Of a stretch of DNA of 64,000 nucleotides, positions 20,872 through 35,800 are shown one piece after another; the stretch's first letter is position 1; each line of letters opens with the position of its first letter. A program made the translations under genes and the position numbers. This DNA comes from Gymnorhina tibicen (lineage: Eukaryota; Chordata; Aves; Passeriformes; Artamidae): positions 868,001 to 932,000 of the forward strand of contig VXAZ01002367.1 of the NCBI GenBank assembly GCA_013399875.1, read 5' to 3'. A model generated the notes under the pieces. The model saw only the letters and a program-made list of their open reading frames with translations. It made no database searches and had not been told where the DNA came from.

Positions 20872-23800
20872 GTGAGTGATCCTGCACCAGCCCTTGGGGC
20901 ACGGTGTGTTCTAAGAGCAGGAATAAGCTCTTACAACAGCCAGAAATCTCCACTCTGGGCCAGAGTAGAGGGAGAGCAACAGTGTCCTTCTGCATGGACA
21001 CCATCCACAGATTTGCTTTCTGATCATGTCCAAATGTTTGTTTAGGCAGACAAGTCATATTTGGAGCCTAAGGGGCTCTTACCCAGAAATCAGAAGATTA
21101 CCTATGAAAACTTTCTATGGGCATTAGGGAAAAAGCCCTGAGAATAGGCTGGTGTGAAATAACTGGGTCTGGGTTTCAGCCAGAGCTGAGTGTGGAGTAG
21201 AATAATAAATGAAGTAGCTGCTTGTTTATTGTGGCAGCTGATAATCACGGCAATGAAATCGCCAGAGTCAGTCGTTCTTATCAGTTGTAAAGCAGTGCAT
21301 GTAACTTTGCTCTTTTTTACGATTTCAATATCACTTTCATGACTCAATGAAATACTTGGGCTGCCCTTGATTAAATCTGCAGTTGGAGGTAGACAGGAAC
21401 CACACTCAGCAATTGCAGGAAGTTTCCTCAATATTTATCCTGTCTATTAAAGAAATTCTGAAAATAATCTTTGTTTTTACAAAAGTTTTTTCTTTTCCCT
21501 AATAATGCACTGTAGTGCTTTTTGAAGAGCACAGATGCTAATGAAAATAAAGTTGCTTTGTATAAGTTTGTAAGGTGGAAGTGAGGCTTGAGTCAGAACC
21601 TATTGTAATCCACTCTTGTAATCCAGACTCGGTCCTACAGACATCAGCTCTGCAAAAGCTGAGGTCCTATACAAGAACCCACAAATGGAGCAAAGAACCC
21701 ACTTGCAGGGCAAAACCCAAGCAGTGATTTAGAAAGAGAAATCACCTGCTTGTGACAGTGCTGTTGTCCCATTACACTGCAGTAAGTGTGCCAAAGTAGT
21801 TATCTGTGGGCTGGGGGCTCCTTGGCTGCCTCTGTGAGTTGTTGGCAGCTCTGCTTTGTCTTCCAATAAAAAAATGTTGTCCCCTCCCCTGTATGGAAGA
21901 GATGCTTTGTGTCTGACCATGACCAAGTGAGGAACATGCTCTGCAGATTAACCTTGCACCTGGCAGCACCTCAGGTTGCTCGCAGGGATTTAGATGGGGA
22001 GTTTGAGCCTCTTGGGGTTCAGCTCACGGCCAGCGAGCTGGTGCTGGAGCAGGTGAAATGCTGCTCTGACCACCTCTGCCTCCTTCTAACTGCTCATTTT
22101 CCAACCCGCCTTCTTCTCTGTCTCTCCAAGTGTTCAAGTCAGGGCTGTGTGCTCTGTACCTGGGATGTTGTAGTGGACTTTTATCCCAATTAACTGAGCA
22201 TCTCTTGCGTTTTTGCAGGAGCTTTAACTTTACCCTCCCTAATGCTATGACATGGTGATGTGGGGGATGATACAGCTGAATTGCAGGCGATTGTACCTTT
22301 GTAGCTTCCCACTTGCCTTGCAGCTGCTCAGTTATGTCCAGTTGCCAGTTCTCCCCTCCTCCGCTCTGCTCTGGAGTAAGCTTGATGCTTGTTGGATCCT
22401 CCCTGTCTTCGCAGTGACCCCGGCTGAGGTGCTGAGTGTCCCAGCGGCTGCAGACAGGGCTGTGGTGGGAGCTGGCGGAACACGGAGTCAATGAAACGCG
22501 GGTGCCCGGGAGTGTATTTAACACGTCTGATTTGATTGACTGATTTAATGCTGGAGCGGGTTTAGCTTATGAATGACTCCAGGCATTTGGAAATTCTCAT
22601 TAAAGGACAGTTCCTCTGAGCTGCCCGAGTTTTTCTCTGCCGCAGTGCCTGTTAGAGCTGTGAGGATGCAAAGCTTGATTTAGTCTGCTGAAAAACTAGA
22701 AAACAGTTTAACACTGGATTTTTGCTAATCTTTCTGAAAAAAGAAATTCTAAAGACACCAAGCTTTTAACATACTCCTGAATAACTAACAGAGTTACTAA
22801 ACCAGGGGATTATTGCCATAGCATGTCCATCCCTTCCTTTCCCAAGTCAGTGGTGATGCAGAACGGTCATAGGCTGTGTGGAGGTGCAGGTGATGCTGTC
22901 TGCAGCCATGTGGGAACAGTGTGGGGTCACTGAGCATCTCCTACATAAAGCATCAGGCACATGTCCCCGGGGGCTGGAGGGGCCAGTGGTGCATTTGCTG
23001 GTGTCAGGTGTGGGCATCAGAGCCATGGAAGGAAACCCCCATGAGGACTGACCCACCCCAGCTCCCTCCATCCCCAGGAGCATCACAGCTGCCCTGTGCC
23101 CTGGCAGGGCATGCAGAGGCCAAAGTTTTCACTGACCAAGGCTTTTGTTTGCAAACATCCCCTGGTTTCCTTGGTGTTCTCATTGGTCTAAGGACTTGTT
23201 TTTCGGCTGTGCTGCTTACATTGTAACAGAGCTTATGTTTGCATTTCATAAATAATGCAAATGAAGTTTATTTTCTGAAAATACATGAACTAACCCAAAT
23301 CTCCACTGGAGAAGCTGTGTTGACTTTGACAGCATGGATGCAGATTTACGGTGACCACCTGAGGCTTTGCTTGTAGCACCAGAGGAGTTCCAGTTTTTCA
23401 GACTAAAACTGAAAATCAGCAGCCAAGTCTGTTTCTGCCCTTCACTTTCTGCTGAATTCCCCCAGGAAGCTGTTTTATACCAGCCGAGGCTCTGGCGATA
23501 TGTATTACAGAAGTTAATGTGTCTTATCCCCCAGTTTCTTAATCTGAACTAGGTTGAAGAAAACAATTCTGTCACTATAATACAAGTAGTAAAATGGATT
23601 ACTGTGCAGTAAAGTGGATAGCCTGGACTTTATGATGGGGTACTTGTAGTTCTTGCCAGAGCTCCTGTTCAGCAATTCCACATTTCCAATTGCAGAGGGC
23701 AGACTGGGAGGTTTGAGAGTGAGGAGTGTGAGGGAACATTGCTTTTCACTGACCAAATCCCACAGGCTGAAATCCTATCAATCTGATAAAGAAGGATTTG

Positions 23801-26800
23801 TTTTACAATGTTTCTACTTTTCTTTTTTTCCTTGTCATGGGTGAAGAGCTCATGCCTTACCCCAAATGAGAAAGGTATTACAGAGCAGAGTCTTTGATGT
23901 ATGGAAAGAAAAGGAAAAAGGATCTGATCAATGATCTTAGAGATCTTTTCCAACCTTAATGATTCTCTTATTCTGTAAGGGACCAGGAGCCATGGCATCA
24001 TCCTTCCCTAAAGGTGCTTTCAGATGCACCTCAGCACCCAGGTAGCAGGCTCTGGGGGTGAGGAGGGCACAGGAAATGTCCCAAAATGTGGAGCACCACA
24101 GGGCACCCATCATGCTGCCAGATGCCCTGGGCATGGCTTCTTTTTGCAAGCTGCTTTCTTGGGCTTTGCTATGCCAACACAAGATCAAGATTCCCAAGCT
24201 GTTGCTTCAGGTACAGGGGTTAGTTTTATTTAGGAGACAATTTCATTGCAAAGCCAAAATCTTCTGGCCTTCGCACCTCCTGGTTTGGGCTGTGTGGTGG
24301 TACCATGTTCACAACATTGAACTGAGCTGCCCTTGTCCCACTTTTAAGGGTGACACATTTCAAGCTAGGCCACAGGTGTGTCCCTGGGGATAGCCATTAT
24401 CCAGGGAAAGCAGGAGGCAGCTGAGCTCTCAGGAAAGAAAAGATAAGCAGTATTAATTTGCTAGTAAATTAGTTGCCCTATTCAGCATCAGGGGAAACAG
24501 CCAAACATTCTAAAAATAAGAAATAGTGATGCCACTAATTTAATAGCAGCAATGTTCTTGTAGCTGTTACGGTCTGCTGTAAGAGAGGTAAGGATCGTGG
24601 GAAGAAGTAATGTCTTTTATTATGGCCAACTGTTAGAGCTTGAACAACGAGCCAGCCTCCTGGCACGTGTGCCAGAATAGAGGGAAAAATTTAATACCAG
24701 GACAGGATCTGCATTTTCATTTTTTAATTTTTTTAATGGTGACTGTGTGGCCAAATGCTTCCTTCATCTTTATAACAGGATCATAACAGGAATAACAGGA
24801 ATCATCCAAGGGAAACTCAGAGAGCAGATCCTCCTGCAGAGTCATTTCAGCTGCTTGGCTTGAATAGCTGGGGCTACACCAGGGGACATCGAAGCTTCTT
24901 TTTAGTAATTTTGAAGAATTTCACTCTCTTGCAATTGCTGTGCATGTTTGTGTACAGCTTGTAGGTGTAAATATGTGCTGTTCTGTTGCCCTTTAATACA
25001 TAAACAACTCAGTTGCATCAGCACCATGCATTGTTTTTATTCAGAATGTACTGCAGTGGAGTCTTGTCTCAGTCTCTTACAGCTATACCCTGCTGTAAAC
25101 CTCCCCCCAAAATCTCCGGGGTGCTGCTCTAACACATTCAAATTTCCATTAAAATTAAGGAATCACCTTCTGTTTGTTTTACAAAGACAGCATCAGAGAG
25201 CCACATTTTGCAAACACAAGAAAATTTAGGGTGTTTCTGGTGAAAAAGCCTCCACCTGAAACCAGCCAAATAAACCAAGTGTTTATTAGTCTTGTTATTT
25301 ATTGGTTTGTAATTTGGTGAAGATCAAATTACCCGAGGATTTAATTCTGGAAATGCTCCACAACTGAGTCTTTTCTCCAAAGAAACTTTCTCTCAGAGCC
25401 TGTAAGTGCTTAATAGAGCATCTGCTAAAGCAGCAAGGAAGAGATAGGCAAGCTGAAAGTCCACCATTGACCTTGAACATTTAATCCAAAATTTTATAGC
25501 TGTATTTTATTACACTGCTAGCATGATAAATTGCAGTGACAGGTTTAGAAAGCACCTTACAACATGCAGTGGCGTAAAGCTATATTAATAATGAGTTTGA
25601 TTCTGCAGTTTTTAACTTAATCAAAACTGCCAATGTTCTCTCCTCTCTGGAGCTCTGACTCTATCAAAACCTTCTCTGCCTCCAGAAGACCCCACCCAGG
25701 GCTCTCCACCCGTCCCAATTGCCTTCAAACAGCTGTGAAGTACCACAGCACTATAAGGAGAAACTGAGGCATGGGAGCGAGGTGGGTTTTTTCAAGGACA
25801 AGGTTATGTTTGCAGCAATGTCACCTGTGTCAGGTCTCTCTGCTGCTGTGCTTACAGCACTGGTTCAACAAACATTCATTCTCAAGTGGGGCTTTTATTA
25901 GGATTTTCCTATGCATGTGCTTTTCCACCTGGGTATTTTGTGGAGGCTGAAACAAAAAGAGGAATATATTTCTCTTTATTCACAGTGGATATCCAGCATC
26001 CTGCTATCCTGGCCTAAGCCCCGACAGGTGCTCTCTGGAGCTGCCTGATGCTGGACTTCACCTTTCTCTTATCCTCCCCACCTCTTGGAGTCCCACTCAG
26101 TCAGCCTCCCCATGCTGTGGAAACAAGACATCTTCCCATGCAGGGGCAATCCCTGGGGTAGCAGCACCATTACAATCCTGGATTTTGATAAGAAAGCTGG
26201 ATGAGGAATGATTTGATTTCTGTAATGAATGGTGCTGCAGATTCATATACTTCTCCTGACTCTCAGGGATCACTCCAGCTCTGCAAGGTCACCACGTATG
26301 GGCGTATATTTTTTATTTTTTTAAATAGCTCTGTTCTACTTAAGAGCGATAATAGCTCTATAGGTACAGGTGAAATATTTCTGTGTTCGTGGACTTGGTC
26401 ACAAAGCTTTATCATTTTGCCCTTCATTGGAGCTATCAAGGTCACCAGGCAGCAGTAATAGAGATGTGATAGACTTAATAAAAACCAGGATTAATAAGAA
26501 CTAGGAAGAAGGAAGTGAAGAGTTTTGGCTGGGGGGTTGTAAGTGGTGTTAGGTGCAGGAGTAAGTTATAATCCATTCCCCCCAACTGGATTTCAAACAC
26601 ATGAAAGCTTCTTCCCCCAGATGCCAACCTGTCCCAGAGCATTGCAGCTCTTCTGCCCCTGGATGGGCTCTCCAGTGTAACTGGTCTCTTGGTCAAGTCA
26701 TGTAGGGCTTCCCAGGGGTGGGCAAAGCCCTTTGGAGATCACAGGCAGGCAGGGGCCAAATTGCTCATGGAGCAGCGTGTTAAGAGTGGTAACGAAGGGC

Positions 26801-29800
26801 TGTTGACCTCTGGGAATGGCTGTTCCAGCCGCACAGGGAACTCCTGTTCTGCAGCTGGGCTTCCAGTGATGGAAGGGATAAAAGCCAGTGGTCCTGCCAA
26901 GGCAAAAGGACAGCTAAAGAAATCACAGGAAAGCAACTCAAACACTGCGATGTCGTGACCTTGTGGAGGTGAGCGGCTGTGATCTGCTGTGTGGTGAGAT
27001 CCAGACCCACAGCTGGGGAAACCACTGAGTGTTGTCGCCTTGCAGGAGAGGTTATTTAATTGCCTAAATACGAAGTGACACGAAGGACCTTGGCTGCAGC
27101 CCCAATTTGGGAGCTGTTGGCCTGTGGCTCCTCTGTGCGCCGCAGGAGCAGAGCGTGTCAGCTGGGTAATCTGGAAATTGAAATGCCAGAGCACTGATCA
27201 GATAAGATTGCTGGATAAGGAAGAGAACACTTTGTCTTTCAGAAGCTTGGGCCTTGTCTGCTTTGTTTTTCTTCTTTTTTCTTTTTTATTTTAACATCAG
27301 GTTGCTGCTGTGGCAAATGTAAGTGTTTCTGATGGGAGGTCAGGGTCCGTGTGTTCCCAAGGGCATGCCTGGGGGGTGCAGGGGAGGGAGGACTGCTGCA
27401 GCCTGGTTGCTGCAGTGGATCCTTGCCCTCACTGCCTTCCCAGCTGAACATGGTGCCAATCCTGCCCAGGGGACCCAGCACCACAGGACTGACCAGTTTG
27501 ATGACTGAATAATGTGTGTCCAGACAATTTCTCCTATTCTTGGCCTGTGCATCATCTCACAGCAATTGTGCTGAAGCTGCAGCCGTTACCCCCTTAAATG
27601 AACTGACCATTTTCCTCACCTATGAGGAAGCAAGTGAAGCATCTCTGGGGCCAGAGCTGTTGGAGCTGCTGTGGCATGTGCTAGATTTCAGCCTCCTTAT
27701 TTAAAATTGATTATTTGCCATGCAAAGTAACACTAATAGAAGGCATCAGGGTGGTTTAGGTGTGGACAGGTCTTTGGAAGCTGCTCTGTCAGGTCTGGCA
27801 GAGGAGTATTTGAGACTGTGTTGTCACCTGGGGCGTGTTATTGCTGCCACTTGTCCTCGGTGCGTGGCCATCCTGTCTCCAGCAGCACTGCCTGAGGAAG
27901 GACCGGTTGTCTGTGGGCTCCTCAGCCAAAGCAGGTGCAAACCAAACCATCTGAACCAAGCAGCTGAGACTAATAACACCCTTCTTTAATGGCAGGTACC
28001 ACCAGTTGTTCTCCGGTGATCTGGAGCATGCAGGTGCAGGGCTCAGTTACTGTGGGGCAGTCGGTGAGCAGCAGTTCTCCATGCCCTGGTGACACAAACA
28101 CTTAAAAGCATGAGCTATCCAAGTCTCTTCTGGCATGGCAAAGAGTGAAAGGCTGCAGGTTTTAACCCTCTCATCCCTTTTCCCCCACGTTTGCAACTGG
28201 ACCCCGTGTTTTCTCTGGCTACCTCCCTTTCAGGCTGTGCATCATTACCAGGAGCTGGTGGCTGATCCCCCCCATCTCCAGAGGCTGGAGTGTTCTGGCA
28301 GCATGTTAATAATGTGGGGCGCTTGCTTTCATTCTGGGGGTAATGAGGAGGTTGCTCTGTTACAGTGGGCTGGTACCCTGGTGGATAAATTACGAAGCCA
28401 AAGGCAGTGTTGTTATTTCACGGAGGGAGTGAGACTATTACTGAGGAAATTGCAGGCCTGCTCCTGTCGTTGTTTTACTACTGGTGTAATAATAGACTTT
28501 GTTTCATTAGTATAAACGATTTCCCCCCCTTTCCCTCTCAGCTGAGTATGTTGCACTCCTTCTTATGTCCCCAGTGATTCCCCACAGTCAATGGCAATCA
28601 TGGCATACTGAGTTCCTATTTGTGTTTTCATAATAATTTGAAAAAAATTGACTATCTGGGCAGTTCTTTTGGTGCTGACCAATGTCCCTGTGCAGGAACA
28701 GCTCTTTAAAGCCAGTTGGCACTGTGGAAAAGCAGGAAAAGCTGAGCTGCATGTTGCAGCCCCAGCAATGGGGGCACTGGTGGTCCCAAACCTTCCAGCA
28801 CTGTGGTCTGTGCAGTTGAGTATTTTAAAGTGTTGCTATGTTATCACCTGTGTGGTCATCAAATGGTCTTACCAGCAGACCTAGAACATTTGCAGTGGCT
28901 CTGTGCCACTTTACACTGTCAGAAGGTCAGTGTTGTGAAACCTGGGAAAAAACCCACACTGCTGGAAGCCTCTTGGTTACACATTTTCAGGGCCTCAGCT
29001 CTTAGCTGCTTATCTGAGAGCCCTACACAGAAATATTTCAGCAGAAATTCATCCAAGACAAGTTCCACCAAAAAGGAAGAACACTGTTACTATTAATACT
29101 AGGTTAAGTCAAAAAAAAAGACAAACCAAACCTTACAAATAAGGGATATATATATATATATATATACATGGTGTCAGAGGTATGGGAGAGAAGAATGTTT
29201 TAGTCCCTATTAGAAATACATCAGTGTTTCACACCGGCACTGGAAGTTTTGCAGCTCATAAAAAATTCATAAGGCTTGTTGCGGAAAACAGGAAGGCAAT
29301 TCAGGTGTCTATTTTTTGAGCACTGTCATACTTGCAAGAGTTTAAGCCAGTCTGGATTGATGTTTCTTGTTATATGCCAACTCTGCATTATGATCCTCTC
29401 TGGATCATAGTTCAGTGACTGAAAAAGAATGAATGACAAGGTGGCCTGGCTTTGTGGAGGAGAAGAGAGGAGAGTCCAGGGTATTTTGCCTTTTCTTTAT
29501 GGTTTTACAGTCTCCTCTTCAGGGTCCTTTTCACTTCTGCAAACACAAAACTCAAGGTGAAAAGTAATTGGACAAGCTAACAAATGAGTTCAGGCTTGCT
29601 GCATTCCCCACTGGCGAGTCTCTGTGTTTCTCTTGCCACCAAGAGCAGCCTCTTTGACACGGCCTTTCATGTACCAACTAACAAAGAATGGAAATCTGCC
29701 GCAGGTATGAGAAAAGAGAGGCTTTAAACAGGACAGGCACTAAACCAGTGTGATTTATATGGGCTGAGGATAGTGCTTTACATTTCATCAGTCTTCCAGG

Positions 29801-32800
29801 GGCTGCATGATCCCAGCTGCATCTTTTGGGGATATTTGGTGTGAACTGTTGCTCTCCAAGCTGCAGAGTTTTACTGCAGGCAGAAGCAGAAGCAGAAGCC
29901 TCATGGTGTGCACCCTGGTCTGCAAGGGCTTGGGGTGTAAACTGAAGCACTTCCGAGTGTACTTTCCTTGCTCTTACCACAGGCTGATGGAGACACTGGA
30001 GAGCGTGTCCCTGTGAGCAAGGGGAGGTCCAGAGGCACAGGCACAGCTCTGAGTGAAGCCAGCAGCAGGATGTGGCTCAGCGTCCCCACTGTGTCCCCTG
30101 CTGTCCTGTGTTGTCCACCTGCAGTGGGTGATAAAAGATGGCCATGGCTGGAAGTTCATCAGAAGGGAGGAAGTCACGGGGTCATGGAAGGGGCTGCCAT
30201 GTCTCCTGAGGCTGGGTGGGTGGGAATGCCATCCCTTCCTGCACTGAAACACCACCCTAATGTCAGCACTCTTGTCATTGGAATGTATTGGGGTGCAAGA
30301 GATAAATTAAATGATACAACCAATTTCATCATTAGGAGCTGCATTACTGTCATGGTGGTGGAGCTGTGGGGACAGCCCTGGCTGCTCCTCTTCCTGCGAA
30401 GCCTCAGCGCATTGGGGACATTCTCGGCAGCTGGGATGGCTTTTGCTCCTCGCTCTGACTTTTCAGGGACTTGCACAGCATTTGTGTGGCTGCTCCTGCA
30501 AGGTCAAGCCTGGTAAATGGCAGCTTTCTGAGAGCTTTGCCAGCTGTTTCTCTTGCCCTGTTCTCACCTGACACTGTAAATTAAGAAGCAAAAATCACCC
30601 TGACTCCTGTTAGCTTCTCCCGCTGCAGGCTTGCAGGAGGGAACAATGACTTCATTTGGATGCCAGGACAGGGAGCCTGTGGTTCCTGCACATTTGACCA
30701 GGCAGGTATTAGCAACTAAAGGTGCCTTGGGATCTAAGCTGCACACACTGTTACCGTAAATGTTTTCTCTGTGGTAATATACAGTATCTTTATTCTTTCC
30801 ATGCCAGCTGAGTAACTGGTAAATGACAGGTCCTGCTTTTCAATTCCGCTGTGCTGCCAGGGCCTGTCACGCTTTTAATTTGTGCAATAGCCGCAAGCAT
30901 AGCAGTAATTGTGTTTCCCATTTCCCACAACTGCAGTGCTGGCTTTGTGTTCCCTCTTCTTCTGTCCTCTGCCCCGACTTGAGCTATTTAATGTTTTCTG
31001 AAGCTCCCCACAATGCTGCTGTTAAACTTATCTAATGTTTGATGTCTAATCGACTTCCCCCCCACAAGAAATACACTGCGGGTGGCATGGGGCAAAGCAG
31101 GGCAGGAGGGTGCACTGAGATCTGCTGGGTGTGATGCTGATCGCTGCAGACACCTGGGCAGGATGAGGGGGTCCGTGTGTGTGCTGTCACCTGCCCAGCC
31201 TGGCAGGGCTGGGAGCTGAAGTGTGCACAGCTCCCAAATGTGACAGATTGCGTGCGCCACTTTCCGCCCAGAGACGGGACAGATTTTGAAAGGCTCTGCT
31301 AAAGCCTGTGGATGTTTCTGTAGGCCCAAATTACTTAAGTGCAAATAAATTTGGGGATGTGATTTTGCATTTTCTTCAATGCATTTGAAAGGTCTGCTCA
31401 GGACTGTTACACACCCTTCAGCCTTAGAGCAACAACTCAGGGAAGCTTGATTTCCCAACTGTTTGAGGCTTTGGGTTGGATTTTTTGGTGTCTAATGTAA
31501 GTCTGGCTTTTCCCGCTAGGTCTAGCTTTTTCCTGCTTTTCCTGCAGGTTGAGTGCTCCTCATGGCTTGCACTGTGGATTCTCTGTGATTGAGAAGGTTT
31601 AGTCCGGATGTTCTGCTCCTGTTTACTCCTCTGACTGGATGCACTCGGTATCTGGGAGGTCTCTGATCCCCAGTGCTGTGTGGGTGAGGCTGGTAGGGAG
31701 GTCAAGAGCTGTCACTCACAGACGTAGGCTGTGGCTCTTTACCAAGACAGGCTCACAGGGCTTGGACACTTTCAGGCTGTGAAGGAGAAAGGCTTCTGTG
31801 CTTCTGAATTTTGTCACAGTTCCCTGTGAGCTCAGCCCAGCCCAGGCAGGTGACACCTTTGAGAGCACAGCTCTCCCACCTGGACTGGCAAACATGGGAC
31901 TGTTGTAAAACTGATTGTTCTGGTTACAGCAGATGAAGGTTGTTTGCTGAAGGTCATGCAGAACTACTGTAAAACATTGCTGAGAGATCACACACAACAA
32001 GAACGGGGAGCAGTTTCAGTCTCATGGCTCAATAAGTGATTTCTGGAAAGCTGGGATGTATCTGAGGACACAGCACACTCATGGAGTCTCCCCAGGGACA
32101 CAGAAAGGCTGCTCTGTTTGTAAAGCCAGTAGTTGGGATACAAACATTTATTTTCCTCTGCTTCAGCCTCTACCCTGGGCTGTCCCCATAGCTGGGCAGA
32201 ATGTGTCCTATCCTCAGCCCCTTCCAGTTCATCTGCTGTCATGGTCCAAACCCATCCTTCCTGGTGGGTGAAGCCAACACAACCATTTATGGACTGAAGG
32301 GAGAGGGACATTAATCCATATTTCCTTTCTCCCAAGCTGGATGCTGCAAGAGTGGGACATATGTGAGCAGTTCTGTTTTTCCTCTCATAGGCTTCTCTCC
32401 ATGGTAGCTGTCCCAGATCAGAGCAGGAGAGAAGCTTTAGCAGGAATATTGTGGGCTTTAACTGCTTTGCTCCATGCTACAACATCCTGTAGGGTGAAAG
32501 CCCTCTGCCAGTGGGTGAAGGTAATTGAAACCACATTTTCTTAGTTGAGTAATTAGATTGATTCTGCAGAAATGCGGACATGTGGAAAATTGAAAAATGG
32601 AAGAGTTGCATGCCCTTAGGCTGCAGATGAATATGTTGGTGCCTTTCTGAGGAACACTGGCTCGATCTATTGAATTACAGGACGTGCTGAGACCAGCTCG
32701 AGCACGATGCAAGTTCAGGCTGTGACTGGGGGAAACTCAGACAGGAGGGGGTCTCTTTCTCACTGTGCTGGTCTGAAATATGTATCTCTTTCCCCAGAAC

Positions 32801-35800
32801 TTCTCATTGAATTCTGTAGTGCTCTGTGCAGCAAAAGGATGCATGTGTGTGAATCCAGTTACAAGATTAGCAGAAAAACTCTCCACGTAATTACACACAC
32901 ACACAGAAATTTTAATTGAATGGTGCATTTGATGGGACCAGATCACAGATCACACGGTTACAAGGATGTTGTTGAGACTGTGCTTGTGTGCATGAGTGTT
33001 TATGAGTGTTTTGACTGAGACATCTAGGGGAAAGTATTTCTGTGGGCTTCATTCCCCAGATTAAACCAGCCATACCCACTGTTTTCTATTCTTGCACAAT
33101 ATAACAGCTGAGAACTTGTTCGTATGCTGTCAGCCATGCTGAGGGAGTGTTGGTGTTTCTGGGTTTCATTCCTGTGATCGGGAGTGCTGTGGTTTGCAGG
33201 GTCTGGAGAGAGCTCTGGAGCTATTTCTGGCTGAGGTTATTTAAGCAAAGGTAAATATCCTGCCATGGCTCTGTGGTGAGGTAGGTCCCACAGCCAAACT
33301 CTTTAGAGATGCCTGTGAGTTTAAAATACCTGTTTCCAGTACTGTATGTGTGGCTGGTACGGGAAGTGGCAGGAATGAAGGCAAACAGGCACACTGGGCT
33401 CTGAAACACCATTACTGTATGATGAGTAGCACCACAAATAGCTAGGTAAGTTCAGATATTAAACCTGCCTGTAATCCCCTTCCTCATTTCCAGTATCACT
33501 TTTGAAGCATTTTAATTCAGGATTTTTGAGTAATACAGAATCTTTTCCTTACATCTCACAGCTTGGACTTCTGGACTGCTCTTTCCTGTTCAGTTTGCCT
33601 CCTCTAGTCCTGACTTCTCAGTCTGTTCTAATTTCAGAGCTGGCTTTTCTTTGAGCAGGAGGTTGGTCCTGAGGTACCATCAAAGTCTCTCCAATATATA
33701 TCATACTGTGATTCTGATTTTTACTGGTCTCACTTCCTCAGATTTCAATGCTTTGTTTCAGTGTGCACAGTTTTGTCAAGCCATTTCCCTCTTTCATAAT
33801 TTTGCACTTTCTTGAACCTCCTCTTTGCATAAATGCAAGTCCAAACTGGTTCTTTTGAGCTCTGGCTAATCCATCATCCCAAACCTTTTCTACCTACATG
33901 GACTGCTATTAGGATTTAATTAACAATTGTTCTGCTGAAGCTTTGGTCCTGGTCAGCAGTACTGGAATTGCATTAAAAAGAGGCAGTAAAAATGCAACAG
34001 CATTTGTGGTATGAGCCTTGCAATACGAACCGCTGCTTTGTGTGTATAGTTTAACATCATCATGAATCCAGAAGTTCCTGTGCTGGGATCCTGTGTTCAC
34101 ATGATTTGTTATTGCTGTTTGCCTTCTCTGCTGACACTTGAAAGTCCTGGGGACAGAAGCTGTCACCGACTACACACCCGTGGCATTGGACATGCTGCCA
34201 CTTCCATGTGGATCATCTCTGCTTTTCCATTTTCTTCCTGAACTCACCCTAGAAGCTGTCAGCAGCACTCAGGGCCATTGATACTGCAGAGCTTTACCTG
34301 CTTTGTGTCAAATGTGCCCTTCTGTCAGAAGATATGACCTCAAGGTCGCTTTTGCCCCCTTTCCCCAGGTCCCATCAGCAGCATTTTAGTGAACCGCTAC
34401 GGCAGCCGCCCCGTGGTCATGTTTGGGGGCCTCTTGTGTGGTGTGGGGATGATCTCAGCCGCCTTCTGCACCAGCATCCTGCAGCTCTACATCTGCGTGG
34501 GCTTCATCACAGGTGAGAACAAAGCATCTCCTTCCCCTCCACATGTGAGGCTCCCTCCTGATGGCTTGGGACTTCCACACCTGGGCAATGTGAGGACCAA
34601 CACAAACGCAATGGGAAGCTGGTGAGATAAAAAGCTTGTGAGATAAAAATCTGGTGAGGTGAAAAGCTGGTGGGACAAGGGCCCTCCTTATCAATGTTCC
34701 AGACGAATTTTAGCAAAGAGCACGCTCCCTGCTCGGCGCCGTGTTCCTGGCTGGACATCCTGTGTGGGATCCAGGCAGGGCTGTACTCTCTGCAGCTGAG
34801 TGCTCTGGGCCAGAGTGCTGGGGATGGTGGCCATCAGTGCCCTCAGCTCCCCCTGAGGCAAACCCAGGTTGACTGTGCTCTGCCCTGGGCAAGCCAAGTC
34901 TTTCTGGATAGAAGTGTGGCTATAAAGAAAGCACCCATGTTCCTATTTTACTGTGTGTTATCTTCCCTCTGTGAGATACATGAAATGAGATTTCAGGGGT
35001 TTGCTTTAATTTACTTGCCCTTTGCCAGCTTGTGAGGTGAGGACGTCCTTTATCTGAAAATAAGAACTTCTGGAGTTGACTGAAAATAGGCGACAATCTC
35101 CCTATTGAGAAAAAAACAACCCCTGTATTTCCTTCTTGAAGTTCCGGTTTGAATTGCCTATATTGAAATATGAAATTCTATGTTGGAAACCCAAACAGGA
35201 TAAGGCATAGGCTCAGTCCAGCATCTTTAAAGCCTGCAGGTGCCAGGTTATTGCTTTTAAAGGTAGCTGGATTAGAGCTCTCCACCTGCGTATAGATAGC
35301 TTAACTGTAAGTATTTTTGTTTTATTATTTTGGATAAGGCACAGCAAAAGTTTCTTCCAGTGCAGCTAGGACATCTGCTTGAAAACATGACACGATGAGT
35401 TCAAAATTGGCTTTTGAGGTTGCCAGGTATATGGTTTTAATGAATGCTCCCAATCTCTTCTCAGATGCATTAACTGGTGCTGCTTTCTGAATGTGAAAAT
35501 GTGAGCTCAACATTTAAAATCAATAAAACCAGGCACTAGCAAAGTAAATTGGGACAGAAAGTTTGTCACCCTGTTCTTCTATATCAATATTCCTTTATTA
35601 AATCTGTACAGTAGTGAATAAAGGCCCATGTAGGATTCCCTCTCTTAAACCTTACTCTAAGGACTGTCGCTGTAATTAGATGAAACTGTGTTATTATTGG
35701 ATGAATAAATCTTGCAGATTCCTTGAGAGAGACTCCAGGAACAAAGTGATGGAAAATAAAAATAACCAACATCTCCCAGTATTTCTTAATGTGTGAGCTT

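Larger units (their letters stand above)
20872..34368 (+). other. SLC16A7 intron between exon 1B and exon 2
   Basis: 13.5 kb of non-coding sequence. It contains a short CR1-tail-like piece near 23921, a (TA)n tract at 29146 and many open frames without family features. I saw no further SLC16-like exon. Some stretches rich in TAAT-type and C/EBP-like motifs (ttgtgcaat near 30880) could be regulatory, but this cannot be judged from one sequence. Confidence 0.6.

Noticed and set aside
29968..30516. 182-codon open frame on the plus strand inside the first long intron
   Set aside because: Lies in GC-richer intronic DNA where stops are rarer, several overlapping frames are equally open on both strands, and no domain is visible.
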